From Clostridium sulfidigenes (lineage in GTDB: Bacteria > Bacillota > Clostridia > Clostridiales > Clostridiaceae): a stretch of 64,000 bases of DNA. The position numbers and the translations under genes are program-made. How positions within the stretch are numbered: position 1 is the first letter of the stretch; each line of letters starts with the position of its first letter. The notes beneath the pieces were generated by a model that did not search any database, had not been told where the DNA came from, and saw nothing but the letters and a program-made list of their open reading frames with translations. The stretch is from NCBI RefSeq assembly GCF_000732635.1, contig NZ_JPMD01000023.1:1-64000 (forward strand), in the 5' to 3' direction. Positions 39,387 to 47,922 of this stretch are shown piece by piece.

Positions 39387-40022
39387 ATGCAAGCAGTTAT
39401 AGTTGGAGGAGGAGATCCTCCAAGTAAAAAGATTTTAGATAAATATATAAATGAAAAGTCTATAATTATAGCAGCTGATGGAGGTGCTAACGTTCTTTTA
39501 AATCATGAAATACATCCAAATTATTTGTTAGGAGATTTTGACTCTATTGATGAAAAAACGTATATAGAAATAAGTAATAGCTCTAAAACCATTAGATTTC
39601 CAAAGGAGAAGGATTATACAGATAGTCATATAGCTTTTAATAAGGCAGTGGAGTTAGGAGCTACAGAAATAATTTTTTTAGGATGTACGGGGAAGAGAAT
39701 TGATCATTTCTATGCAAATTTATGTATTCTCAATAAAGGTTTAAAAAAATCAATAGATTGTCGTATAATAGATGAGTATAATGAAATCTATCTTATAGAT
39801 AAACCTACAAATATATTTGGGAAAAAAGGGGATATATTTTCTCTATTTAGTTATTTAGAAGATACCCATGATTTAACTATAGAGGGAGTCAAATATAAAT
39901 TAAAGAATTTTGAGCTAGCACAAGGAAACAATCTCACTGTATCTAATGAGTTTGAGGAGGAAAAAGTTAGCATAACTTTTTCTAAAGGATGTCTTATAGT
40001 AGTGAGAATTCATAAAATATAA
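39387..40022 (+). CDS. thiN: Thiamine pyrophosphokinase
   Basis: Converts thiamine to thiamine diphosphate. Motifs are IIAADGGANVLL, YLLGDFDSID, FPKEKDYTDSHIAF, FLGCTGKRIDHFYANL. I choose ATG 39387, just after the rpe stop, giving 211 residues; a frame start at GTG 39375 overlaps rpe. The thiN-spoVM-rpmB order matches Bacillus. A terminator follows. Confidence 0.94.
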   Translation: MQAVIVGGGDPPSKKILDKYINEKSIIIAADGGANVLLNHEIHPNYLLGDFDSIDEKTYIEISNSSKTIRFPKEKDYTDSHIAFNKAVELGATEIIFLGCTGKRIDHFYANLCILNKGLKKSIDCRIIDEYNEIYLIDKPTNIFGKKGDIFSLFSYLEDTHDLTIEGVKYKLKNFELAQGNNLTVSNEFEEEKVSITFSKGCLIVVRIHKI

Positions 40023-40048
40023 ATTTTAAATATAGGATTACAGTCATT

Positions 40049-40075
40049 ATTACAATTGATGATTGTAATTTTTTT
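40049..40075 (+). terminator. Terminator after thiN
   Basis: ATTACAAT (40049-40056) pairs perfectly with ATTGTAAT (40062-40069), 5-base loop, followed by a T run. Confidence 0.85.
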
Positions 40076-40141
40076 ATTTATGTACCACTTTTTACGTCAA
40101 TACATATAATGATACTAAAAAGGCTTATGGGGGAAGTAAGT

Positions 40142-40297
40142 ATGAGGAGTAGGACAACTAAAAGGTTGGGACTTATTGTTAGTTCTGTAGGAGCAGGGAT
40201 AGTATTAGCTATGCTAATTCCATTTTGGGGGTGGATGGTAGCCATAGGTTGTGCCATTATATGTGCTGGATGGTTTATAATGAATAAGTTTTGCTAA
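40142..40297 (+). CDS. Small two-helix membrane protein upstream of spoVM
   Basis: Not recognised. The 51-residue frame starts at ATG 40142, eight or so bases after GGGGGAAG. It has a basic N-terminus (MRSRTTKRLG), a hydrophobic helix (LIVSSVGAGIVLAMLIP), the turn FWGW, and a second helix (MVAIGCAIICAGWFIM) ending NKFC. It lies between the thiN terminator and spoVM, so it may share the sporulation promoter of spoVM: CATATAAT at 40103-40110 fits the sigma-E -10 consensus at seven of eight positions, but the -35 is poor. A spore-membrane role is inference from location only. Confidence 0.6.
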   Translation: MRSRTTKRLGLIVSSVGAGIVLAMLIPFWGWMVAIGCAIICAGWFIMNKFC

Positions 40298-40320
40298 CAA
40301 TTGGTTAAGGAGGTTAAAGG

Positions 40321-40401
40321 GTGACTATAAGAGTAATTAAACTACCTAAGTTTTTATCTAAAATAGTTAAAATTTTTGTAAGAAAAAAACATAGTTATTA
40401 A
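40321..40401 (+). CDS. spoVM: Stage V sporulation protein SpoVM
   Basis: A 26-residue amphipathic peptide that senses convex forespore membrane and recruits SpoIVA. It starts with GTG 40321, seven bases after AAGGAGG (40307-40313). It begins MTIRVIKLPKFL and then has IVKIFV. Aligned without gaps to Bacillus SpoVM (also 26 residues), it shares I6, K7, L8, the functionally important P9, K10, F11, L12, I15 and V16. The location between thiN and rpmB is the same as in Bacillus. The C-terminus is basic (RKKHSY). It is too short for most gene finders. Confidence 0.93.
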   Translation: MTIRVIKLPKFLSKIVKIFVRKKHSY

Positions 40402-40411
40402 TTTTGCACAT

Positions 40412-40448
40412 AAAAAAATGCAACTATAAAGGTAGTTGCATTTTTTTT
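40412..40448. terminator. Bidirectional terminator between spoVM and rpmB
   Basis: AAAAAAATGCAACTA (40412-40426) pairs perfectly with TAGTTGCATTTTTTT (40433 on), with A and T runs on either side. It serves both converging genes. Confidence 0.9.
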
Positions 40449-40453
40449 ACCAA

Positions 40454-40645
40454 TTAAACGGCACGTTGAACCTTACCAGAACGTAAGCATCTAGTACAAA
40501 CGTGTACTGTCTTAGGTGAACCGTTAACTATAGCTTTAACTTTTTTTAAGTTTGGAGCCCATTTTCTTTTTGATTGACGGTGAGAGTGAGAGAATTGTAC
40601 TCCTGAAACTACACCTTTATCGCATATTTCACATCTTCTTGACAT
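40454..40645 (-). CDS. rpmB: 50S ribosomal protein L28
   Basis: Ribosomal protein of 63 residues. It opens MSRRCEICDKGVVSGVQFSH and has KRKWAPNLKKV and CTRCLRSGKV. The CEIC and CTRC pairs make this the zinc-binding form. Start at 40645 behind GAGGAGG on the minus strand. It is transcribed opposite to its neighbours, as in Bacillus. Confidence 0.97.
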   Translation of the reverse strand: MSRRCEICDKGVVSGVQFSHSHRQSKRKWAPNLKKVKAIVNGSPKTVHVCTRCLRSGKVQRAV

Positions 40646-40698
40646 ATATTACACCTCCTCAAAATTTCAACATACTGCTATAAATCAAACACAAGTTA

Positions 40699-40727
40699 TT
40701 TTAACATAATTACTATGATTGTTGCAA
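40699..40727 (-). promoter_or_regulatory. Putative rpmB promoter
   Basis: Reading the minus strand, TTGCAA (40727-40722), 17-base spacer, TTAAAA (40704-40699), about 50 bases before the start codon. Confidence 0.45.
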
Positions 40728-40807
40728 GTATTAAGAAAAATAAACACATACCATTATATTATACATATTGTTATAATAAAATTCAATGATATATATAATT
40801 ATATTAG

Positions 40808-40836
40808 TTGAATTAAATCTTAAGTTAATATAAAAT
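40808..40836 (+). promoter_or_regulatory. Putative asp23-fakA promoter
   Basis: TTGAAT (40808-40813), 17-base spacer, TAAAAT (40831-40836), 33 bases before the start codon. A TATAAT at 40847 abuts the ribosome site and is too close. Confidence 0.45.
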
Positions 40837-40868
40837 GTTTATAAGGTATAATTAAGGAGGAATTGATT

Positions 40869-41219
40869 ATGAAAGCTAATATAACAACTGAAATAGGAAA
40901 TATATACTATTCTGAAGATGTAATAGCTAATATAGCAGGTGTATCAACCATGGAATGCTATGGAGTTGTTGGCATGGCTTTAAAGAATGCTAAGGATGGT
41001 TTATGGGAATTATTAAAAGCTGAAAACCTAGCAAAAGGAGTTAAAATAACTCAAAAAGAGAATGTTATAGCTATAGAACTATATATAATTGTTGAATATG
41101 GAACTAAAATTGCAGTAATCGCTAATAATATAATACAAACAGTTAGATACAATTTAGAAAATCTTACAGGTGTTAAGGTTTCTCAAGTTACTGTTAATAT
41201 TCAAGGCATTAGAGTTTAA
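40869..41219 (+). CDS. Asp23/Gls24 family protein (YloU)
   Basis: Envelope stress-associated small protein, 116 residues. Family features are GNIYYSEDVIANIAGVSTMECYGVVGM (quoted by its core residues) and VEYGTKIAVIANNIIQTVRY, followed by VTVNIQGIRV. ATG 40869 is eight bases after AAGGAGG; the frame's TTG at 40863 is rejected. It always pairs with fakA. Exact function unknown; some members anchor to membrane via partners. Confidence 0.92.
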   Translation: MKANITTEIGNIYYSEDVIANIAGVSTMECYGVVGMALKNAKDGLWELLKAENLAKGVKITQKENVIAIELYIIVEYGTKIAVIANNIIQTVRYNLENLTGVKVSQVTVNIQGIRV

Positions 41220-41232
41220 GGGGGAACATAAA

Positions 41233-42879
41233 GTGGCATATACACAGATTAATGGACGTGATTTTTCAAATATGATAAAAAGTGCTTCAAATGCATTAGA
41301 GAAGCAGAAAGAATATGTAAACTCCTTGAATGTATTCCCAGTACCTGATGGAGATACAGGAACAAATATGTCTTTAACCTTTAAGGCTGCAGCTAGAGAA
41401 ATAGAAGGTTTAGAGAATAAGGGTATAGGAGAAGTATCTAAGAGGTTAGCTAAGGGTGCTTTAATGGGAGCTAGAGGAAACTCTGGAGTTATTCTTTCTC
41501 AGATTTTAAGAGGTATGGCAAAGGGACTTGAAAATGCAGAGGAGGCAACTATAGAGGAAGTTAAGAATTCTTTTGTAGAAGGCTCAAATTTTGCTTATAA
41601 AGCAGTTATGAGACCAACAGAAGGAACGATTTTAACTATAATTAGAGCGGCGGGAGAAGCTGCTATCTGCAGTGAAGCTGAAAATATAGTTGAATTATTT
41701 GAAGAAGTATGTGAAGAAAGTAAAAAGATGCTTGATAAGACTCCAGAAATGTTACCACAGTTAAAACAAGCTAAGGTAGTAGATGCTGGTGGAATGGGAT
41801 TATTAATAATATTAAGAGGTATGTTAGAAGTTCTAAAAAATAAAAGTGAAGTTTCTTTAATTAATGATTTAGAAGGTGAGTCAGAAAATAATTATGATAT
41901 TCCAGAGCTAAACATGGCTCCGGAAGATATTAAATTTGGATACTGCACAGAGTTTATCATACTTAATGAAGTAAAAGATATACCAAAATTTAAAGATTTC
42001 CTTGAATCTCAAGGTGATTCATTAGTTCTTGTAGGATTAGAGGATATAACTAAGGTTCATGTTCATACTAATGATCCAGGAGCAGTTTTATCTAAAGCAG
42101 TAACCTTTGGAGATCTTTCAAAAATTAAAATTGAAAATATGAGAGAACAACACAGATCTTTATTAGGAATAGATGAAAGTAGCAATGATGCAGTAGTGGA
42201 AGAAATAAAAGAAGATCCTAAAGCTTATGGATTTGTAACTGTAGCTAGAGGTAACGGGATTTCTTCAATATTTAAAGATCTTGGCGTAGATCAGGTTATT
42301 GAAGGTGGTCAGACTATGAATCCTAGTACAGAGGATATAGTTAATAGTATCAATAAAATTAATGCTGAGGTAGTATTTGTTCTTCCAAATAATAAAAATA
42401 TAATAATGGCAGCTACACAAGCTGTAGATTTAATAGAAGATAAAAAGGTTATAGTAATTCCTACAAAAACTATCCCTCAAGGAATTACAGCTATAACTAT
42501 GTTTAATCCAGATGGCTCTTCAGAAGAAAATGAAGCAGCTATGAATGAAACTATAGAAACTGTTACTTCTGGTTCTGTAACCTATGCGGTTAAGGATACC
42601 GAAGACAATGGTAGACATATTAAAGAGGGAGATATTCTAGGATTATTAGAAGGAAAAATAAATGAAATAGGTCAGGATGTATATGCTGTATGTAAAAAGC
42701 TTATAGAAAACATGGTAAATGAAGATAGCGAGCTTATTACTATATTCTATGGTGAAGACTGTGAAGAGAATAAGGTTAACCAGTTAATATCAGAATTAGA
42801 AGAAGCATATCCAGAGATGGATGTTCAATGTTTTAATGGTGAGCAACCATTATACTATTTTATTACATCAGTAGAATAA
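41233..42879 (+). CDS. fakA: Fatty acid kinase FakA-type DAK2 protein (YloV)
   Basis: Kinase component that phosphorylates fatty acids bound to a FakB/DegV protein. GTG 41233 behind GGGGGAAC gives MAYTQINGRDFSNMI and 548 residues; an in-frame ATG at 41170 inside the previous gene is rejected. DAK2 domain (about 10-205) has FPVPDGDTGTNM and GARGNSGVILSQILRG. The middle DUF1949-like and C-terminal DegV-like region includes KVHVHTNDPG and VFVLPNNKNIIMAA. The terminator stem begins inside its stop codon. Confidence 0.93.
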   Translation: MAYTQINGRDFSNMIKSASNALEKQKEYVNSLNVFPVPDGDTGTNMSLTFKAAAREIEGLENKGIGEVSKRLAKGALMGARGNSGVILSQILRGMAKGLENAEEATIEEVKNSFVEGSNFAYKAVMRPTEGTILTIIRAAGEAAICSEAENIVELFEEVCEESKKMLDKTPEMLPQLKQAKVVDAGGMGLLIILRGMLEVLKNKSEVSLINDLEGESENNYDIPELNMAPEDIKFGYCTEFIILNEVKDIPKFKDFLESQGDSLVLVGLEDITKVHVHTNDPGAVLSKAVTFGDLSKIKIENMREQHRSLLGIDESSNDAVVEEIKEDPKAYGFVTVARGNGISSIFKDLGVDQVIEGGQTMNPSTEDIVNSINKINAEVVFVLPNNKNIIMAATQAVDLIEDKKVIVIPTKTIPQGITAITMFNPDGSSEENEAAMNETIETVTSGSVTYAVKDTEDNGRHIKEGDILGLLEGKINEIGQDVYAVCKKLIENMVNEDSELITIFYGEDCEENKVNQLISELEEAYPEMDVQCFNGEQPLYYFITSVE

Positions 42880-42898
42880 AAGCCTTAGGGCTTTTTTT
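42878..42898 (+). terminator. Terminator after fakA
   Basis: AAAAGCC (42878-42884) pairs with GGGCTTTT; T7 run. It overlaps the fakA stop codon. Confidence 0.8.
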
Positions 42899-42925
42899 CT
42901 ATGTTAGCCATATGGAGTTGATAAG

Positions 42926-44959
42926 GTGAATATTTATAGTAGTGTTACAGCCATTAAAGGTGTAGGGCCTAAAATGGCTGAGAAATTGAGTAAATGTGGA
43001 ATATATAGTATTTTAGATTTATTGTTATACTTTCCAAGGGATTATGAGAGTATCTTTATTGTTGAAGATTTAGATGAAGTGGATTCTAAGGGAAAGATAA
43101 TATTGGAAGTTGGAGTGGAGAGAATTTTACCTGACATAAGGACAAAAACAGGCAAAATACTTACAACCATTAGATTTATTCATAAAGGCAGATTAGTTAA
43201 GGGAATATGGTTTAATCAGCCTATGTGAAAAGTAGTTTTAGAATTGGCAGTAGATATGTTATAAGTGGCATTATAGAGAAACAAGGTAGAGATTTTATAA
43301 TTAAAAATGGAACCATAATGAGGAATACTACTACAGAGAGTACAGATATTATGGCAAGATATCCCTTAAGAGATGATATTTCTAATACTTTTATAAACAA
43401 AATAGTTACAGAAACTTTAAACACAGTAAAAATACAAGAAAATTTACCAAAGTCAATTTTGGATGAACATGATTTTATGTCTTTGGATAGTGCTATAAGA
43501 AATATACATAATCCTAAAAGTTTAAAGTTATTAGAAGAGGCAAGAAAAAGATTAAAGTTTCAAGAGTTATTTACATACTCTTTAAAGCTTATGGCCTTAA
43601 AAAATAGAAGTATTAATTCTAAGGGAATCTCCTTTTCCATATCAAAGGATCTGAAAGCTTTAAAGGATAAGTTGCCTTTTCAGTTAACAGATGCACAAAC
43701 TAGAACTGTTAGAGAAATATTAAGAGATCAAAAGAAACCTAGTCCTATGAATAGATTAGTTCAAGGAGATGTAGGTAGTGGTAAGACTATAGTTGCTTTT
43801 ATTGCCCTTTTTAATGTTATTATGAATGGGTATCAAGGTGCCATGATGGCGCCTACAGAAATATTGGCAAAACAGCATTACTACGAGGCAGAAAAAGTTT
43901 TTAAGGATTTTAATATTACCATAGAGTTACTAACAGGTAGTACCACAGAAAAAAATAAAAACCTTATAAAAGAAAAGTTATTGAAAGGTGAAATAGACTT
44001 AATAATAGGTACTCATGCTTTGATAGAAGATAATGTCCAGTTTAAAAACTTAGGACTTATAATAACTGATGAACAGCATAGATTTGGTGTTGGTCAAAGA
44101 ACTAGATTTGGAAATAAGCGTGAAGATATTGATGTACTTGTAATGAGTGCTACACCTATTCCAAGGACCTTATGTTTATATCTTTATGGAGATTTAGAAG
44201 TATCGATAATAGATACTTTACCACCAGGGCGAAAACCCATTGATACCTATTATTTATCTACTCAGGAAAAGGGGAGAATATATAACTTTGCTTTAGAGGA
44301 GATAAAAAAAGGAAGACAGATTTATGTAGTTTGTCCACTGGTTGAAGAAAATGAAGATATGAAATTAAGTTCTGTAACAGCATTATATGAAGAACTAAAA
44401 AAAAACTTACTTTAAAAGTATGGAAATCGCCATTCTTCATGGTAAAATGAGTAATAAAGACAAAAATTTAATTATGAGTGAATTTAAAGAAGGAAACATT
44501 AAGGTGTTAATATCCACTACGGTTATTGAAGTAGGTGTAAATGTACCTAATGCAACGGTTATGATTATAGAAAATGCAGAGCGGTTTGGATTATCTCAAT
44601 TGCATCAGTTAAGAGGAAGAGTTGGAAGAGGGTCTCATAAATCTTATTGTGTTCTTGTAGCTAATATAAAAAGTGAAACAACTAAAAAGAGAATGGACAT
44701 AATGAAAAATAGCAATGATGGTTTTTATATAGCGGAACAAGATTTAAAATTAAGAGGAAGTGGAGAAATGTTTGGACTTAGACAATCTGGTGAAAATGGA
44801 TTAATTCTTAGTGATTTATCAGAGGATTTTCAACTATTTAAAATAGCAAATCAGGAAGCTAAGAAATTTATTAATAACAAGGATGAAGAAAACAAAAGAA
44901 TACTTAAAGAAATAATGATTAACTTAGAGAAAAGCACTAGTTATATTTGCTTTAACTAA
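42926..44959 (+). pseudogene. recG: ATP-dependent DNA helicase RecG, split by two single-base frameshifts
   Basis: RecG remodels stalled forks and branched DNA. Three consecutive frames (42926-43228, 43225-44415, 44420-44959) together give about 677 residues, the normal length. The wedge/OB domain ends FNQP; restoring one T near 43222 gives FNQPYVKSSFRIGSRYVISG, the family sequence. The helicase part has LVQGDVGSGKTIVAF, DEQHRFGV, MSATPIPRTL. At the A9 run 44397-44405, removing one A gives EELKKTYFKSMEIAILHGKM. The rest has LRGRVGRG and SGEMFGLRQSG. The shifts are opposite, so the frame is lost only between them. Either sequencing errors or a recent pseudogene. Confidence 0.9.
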
Positions 44960-44976
44960 GGTCAAAGGAGATAAAA

Positions 44977-45531
44977 ATGAGAGTAATTGCAGGAAAAGCT
45001 AAAGGAAGAAAGTTACTATCACCAGAGGGGATGGGCACTAGACCTACTCTAGATAGAGTTAAAGAATCAATTTTCAGCATAATACAAAATAAAGTAAGAG
45101 GCAGTATAGTTTTAGATCAGTTTTCTGGTACAGGAAGCCTAGGTCTAGAGGCTGCAAGTAGAGGAGCTAAAGAGTGTCATTTAATAGACATGGGAGATGT
45201 AACTTATAAATATTTAAAAGAAAATATTAAAAATTTAAAGTTTGAAGATTTCTGTACATCTTATAAGGGTGATTCATACAAATACTTAGAGGAGTTTGGG
45301 AGAATAGGCAAGGTATTTGATTTAATATTTATAGATCCACCTTATGCAAAAGATATGATTCCACCAGCTCTAGAACTTATAAAAAAACATAATTTACTAC
45401 AAAGAGATGGCTTAATTGTAACGAAAATAGATTCAGGTGAAGAAATTTGTGAAGGTTATGAAGACATCGTTTTAATAGACCAAAGAAAATACGGAAACAC
45501 CACTGTATGTTTCTATGAATTTAAGGAGTAA
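44977..45531 (+). CDS. rsmD: 16S rRNA m2G966 methyltransferase RsmD
   Basis: Methylates G966 of 16S rRNA. It begins MRVIAGKAKGRKL; GTRPTLDRVKESIFSII, the SAM-binding DQFSGTGSLGLEAASRGA and the catalytic DPPYA follow. It has 184 residues and ATG behind AAAGGAG. It is joined to coaD (3-base gap), the standard pair in Firmicutes. Confidence 0.96.
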   Translation: MRVIAGKAKGRKLLSPEGMGTRPTLDRVKESIFSIIQNKVRGSIVLDQFSGTGSLGLEAASRGAKECHLIDMGDVTYKYLKENIKNLKFEDFCTSYKGDSYKYLEEFGRIGKVFDLIFIDPPYAKDMIPPALELIKKHNLLQRDGLIVTKIDSGEEICEGYEDIVLIDQRKYGNTTVCFYEFKE

Positions 45532-45534
45532 AAA

Positions 45535-46029
45535 ATGATTAAAGCAGTTTATCCGGGCAGTTTTGACCCAATAACAAATGGTCACTTAGATATTATAAAA
45601 AGATGTTCATACGTATTTGATCAGGTTACAGTAGCTGTATTACTAAATCCTAACAAAAGTGGCTGGTTTAGCATTGAAGAAAGAATTGATCAAATTGAGA
45701 GAGTGGTTAAAGCTTTACCAAATGTAAAAGTAAAAAGTTTTACAGGTCTTTTAGTGGATTTTATGGAAGCAGAAGACAGTGATGTAATGGTTAAGGGACT
45801 TAGATCTATGTCAGATTTTGATTATGAGTTTCAAATGGCACTAATGAATAAAAAGCTTGATAAAACAAAAGAAACTATGTTTATGATGACCAACTCTAAG
45901 TACTCTTATCTTAGCTCATCAGCTATAAAGCAAGTGGCTTTGTTTAAGGGACACTTGGATGGATTAATTCCAAAAGAGTTAGAAAATGAAATTAGAGAGA
46001 GAGCTAAAAGTTTTGAGGGGGAATTATAG
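45535..46029 (+). CDS. coaD: Phosphopantetheine adenylyltransferase
   Basis: Penultimate step of coenzyme A synthesis. Nucleotidyltransferase motifs are [16 protein letters not shown] (the TxGH-like site) and [13 protein letters not shown]. It has 164 residues, [19 protein letters not shown] being the typical substrate region. It overlaps the next gene by one base (stop TAG shares its G with the GTG start). Confidence 0.97.
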   Translation: MIKAVYPGSFDPITNGHLDIIKRCSYVFDQVTVAVLLNPNKSGWFSIEERIDQIERVVKALPNVKVKSFTGLLVDFMEAEDSDVMVKGLRSMSDFDYEFQMALMNKKLDKTKETMFMMTNSKYSYLSSSAIKQVALFKGHLDGLIPKELENEIRERAKSFEGEL

Positions 46030-46580
46030 TGAAGGTATTAGAACTATTAGATTATCTACAACAAACTATTGACATGTCACCAAAGAATTTAGTAGGTAAA
46101 GTATCTATTAATAAAAAAGAAGTCTTAAGAACTCTTAACGAAATGAGAAAATTGCTACCAGATGAATTTGAAGAAGCTAAAAATTTAATGAATCGTAAAG
46201 AAATAATTTTAGACGAAGCAAGAAGTGAAGCAGAACGTATTATTCAGGATAGTAGAAAAAGAGCACAACAAGAATATGAAAACTGTGATGTGTTAGTAGC
46301 TGCTAAAAAAGAAGCAGAAGAAATATTAGAAAGTGCTAATGAGGAAGCTAAAAAAATTAAAGGTGAAGCTAATAAGCAAGCTAAGGATTTAAAATTTGGA
46401 GTTATGAATTATGCAGACAGCACTTTAAGCAATTTACAAAAGGATATAGACATTATAGGAGAAGAGTCTTTAAAAGTTATACAAAATGAAATGGAAGAAA
46501 TGCTTGTAAAATTATATAAAGAAATTTCTTCCACTACATCTAAGGTAAGAGAAAATATTAAAGAATTAGGAAATGACTAA
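46029..46580 (+). CDS. Coiled-coil protein of unknown function downstream of coaD
   Basis: I know this type of 183-residue gene only as a conserved clostridial hypothetical, sometimes called an ATPase though no Walker motif is present. The N-terminus MKVLELLDYLQQTIDMSP is followed by a long helical region rich in Glu, Lys and Ala (residues 50-125, for example AKKEAEEILESANEEAKKIK), like stalk or DivIVA-type coiled coils. No membrane segment. Start is GTG behind GAGGGGGA. It is translationally coupled to coaD, and its last 4 bases overlap the 3' end of ylbJ on the other strand. Confidence 0.8.
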   Translation: MKVLELLDYLQQTIDMSPKNLVGKVSINKKEVLRTLNEMRKLLPDEFEEAKNLMNRKEIILDEARSEAERIIQDSRKRAQQEYENCDVLVAAKKEAEEILESANEEAKKIKGEANKQAKDLKFGVMNYADSTLSNLQKDIDIIGEESLKVIQNEMEEMLVKLYKEISSTTSKVRENIKELGND

Positions 46581-47755
46581 AAACAATCTCGTAACTTTTT
46601 AAATATTACAGGAATAGAAAATATAAATATTAGTAGGACCAAAAACCCTGGTTTAGATGATAGCATAGTATTGTTTATGAAAAAAGTTTCCTGATTAACT
46701 AGAGAAAATGGTAGCTTTAAAAATAACAATGTTATCAAGGTGCATATTATTCCCTGAACAACTTTTAGAAGTATATATTTTTTCATTGATACCTTATATT
46801 TGTAAACAAAGGAGTATACTTGGAAGGTTATAGATAACCCACTAAAACCTATTAAAAAGCTGCATATAAGAATTTTAATATTTAGGGTTAAGGGGCTTGT
46901 AGCTACAATGTTACATCCATTTGTAATTTCTATAAATCCAAGGAAGATTCCATCAAGTAGATTGTAATTAATAATACCGGAACTACATAAAGAAATAAGG
47001 GCAGTGTGATATATTCCACTGCTTTTTATTATGTTTATAATTACAGAGAAAATAACTACAAAGCTACCTATTGATAAGCAGGTTTTGGTAGCATCTTCAA
47101 GGGCATTTTTCATGGCTACCCCGAAGTTAAGGCTTTCTTTTATCTGTGTGGCAGCAACAGAAGAATTGCTATATATAGTATATTTATTAGTCTTTTTAGT
47201 AGGTAATATTAACCCCATAACAATACAAGATAAAGCATTAGAAATAAGAAGGATATAACCTAAAAATGCACTATGGAGCATTGCAGTACCAACAGTACCT
47301 ATAATAAACAGAGGGCTTCCATTGGTGGCTATATTTAAAAGTCTTTCAAAAGTTGGTTTATCAATAACCTTCCTTTCATAGAGTTCACAAGCATATCTGG
47401 ACCCAAGAGGATATCCACAAAACAAACTGGCTAAAATAACTACACTACACTCCTTTGGTAGTCTTAAAGGGGTACATAGTATCTTACCTAAAAATTTTGA
47501 ATAAATTTCTATACCCCCAAAAGAAAAAATTAAGTTAACTATGACCAAGAAGGGGAATAGTGATGGAAATACCGAGTAAAAAAACAGTTTAGCTCCATTT
47601 ATAGTAAAGGCTATGCAATCTTTAGGATTTAGTATGATGTAAATAATTAAGAGAGAAAATATTGTTGTAAGCAGAAGGTTTTTTGATGATTTTCTAAATA
47701 ATAAATATATTAAAAATATAATAAGCGCAATTACAATAAAAAATAATGCCTTCAT
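46577..47755 (-). CDS. ylbJ: Sporulation integral membrane protein YlbJ
   Basis: Multi-pass membrane protein required in sporulation, suggested to act in dipicolinic acid transport in the mother cell. It has 392 residues with about nine or ten helices and nucleoside-recognition (gate) domain features: VFPSLFPFLVIVNLI, LFCGYPLGSRYACEL and ATNGSPLFIIGTVG. Start at 47755 behind AAAAGGA. It converges on the coiled-coil gene with a 4-base overlap, so no terminator lies between. In B. subtilis ylbJ also lies near coaD. Confidence 0.93.
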   Translation of the reverse strand: MKALFFIVIALIIFLIYLLFRKSSKNLLLTTIFSLLIIYIILNPKDCIAFTINGAKLFFYSVFPSLFPFLVIVNLIFSFGGIEIYSKFLGKILCTPLRLPKECSVVILASLFCGYPLGSRYACELYERKVIDKPTFERLLNIATNGSPLFIIGTVGTAMLHSAFLGYILLISNALSCIVMGLILPTKKTNKYTIYSNSSVAATQIKESLNFGVAMKNALEDATKTCLSIGSFVVIFSVIINIIKSSGIYHTALISLCSSGIINYNLLDGIFLGFIEITNGCNIVATSPLTLNIKILICSFLIGFSGLSITFQVYSFVYKYKVSMKKYILLKVVQGIICTLITLLFLKLPFSLVNQETFFINNTMLSSKPGFLVLLIFIFSIPVIFKKLRDCF

Positions 47756-47838
47756 TTAAATAATCCTTTTAAATTGATATACTTAAATATATTTTTTATC
47801 TTGGGAATATATGATAACAAAATATAGGTAAAATAAAA

Positions 47839-47915
47839 TCTTCAAGGTACTTTCAAAACAATTCACTAAAAATTAATCTAATGATTTAGGTTATTTTGGT
47901 ATGGTTCCTTGAAGA
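47839..47915 (-). terminator. Long imperfect stem-loop downstream of tmcAL
   Basis: TCTTCAAGG (47839-47847) and CCTTGAAGA (47907-47915) close the structure. Inside, CAAAACAAT can pair with ATTTTG-type bases, and CTAAA (47866) with TTTAG (47885). On the minus strand it is followed by a T-rich stretch (TTTTATTTT), so it may terminate tmcAL. Confidence 0.45.
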
Positions 47916-47922
47916 ATTATGT

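Noticed and set aside
43180..43240. Programmed -1 ribosomal frameshift in recG
   Set aside because: No X XXY YYZ slippery heptamer or downstream pseudoknot is visible, RecG is not known for this, and a second unrelated shift is also present.
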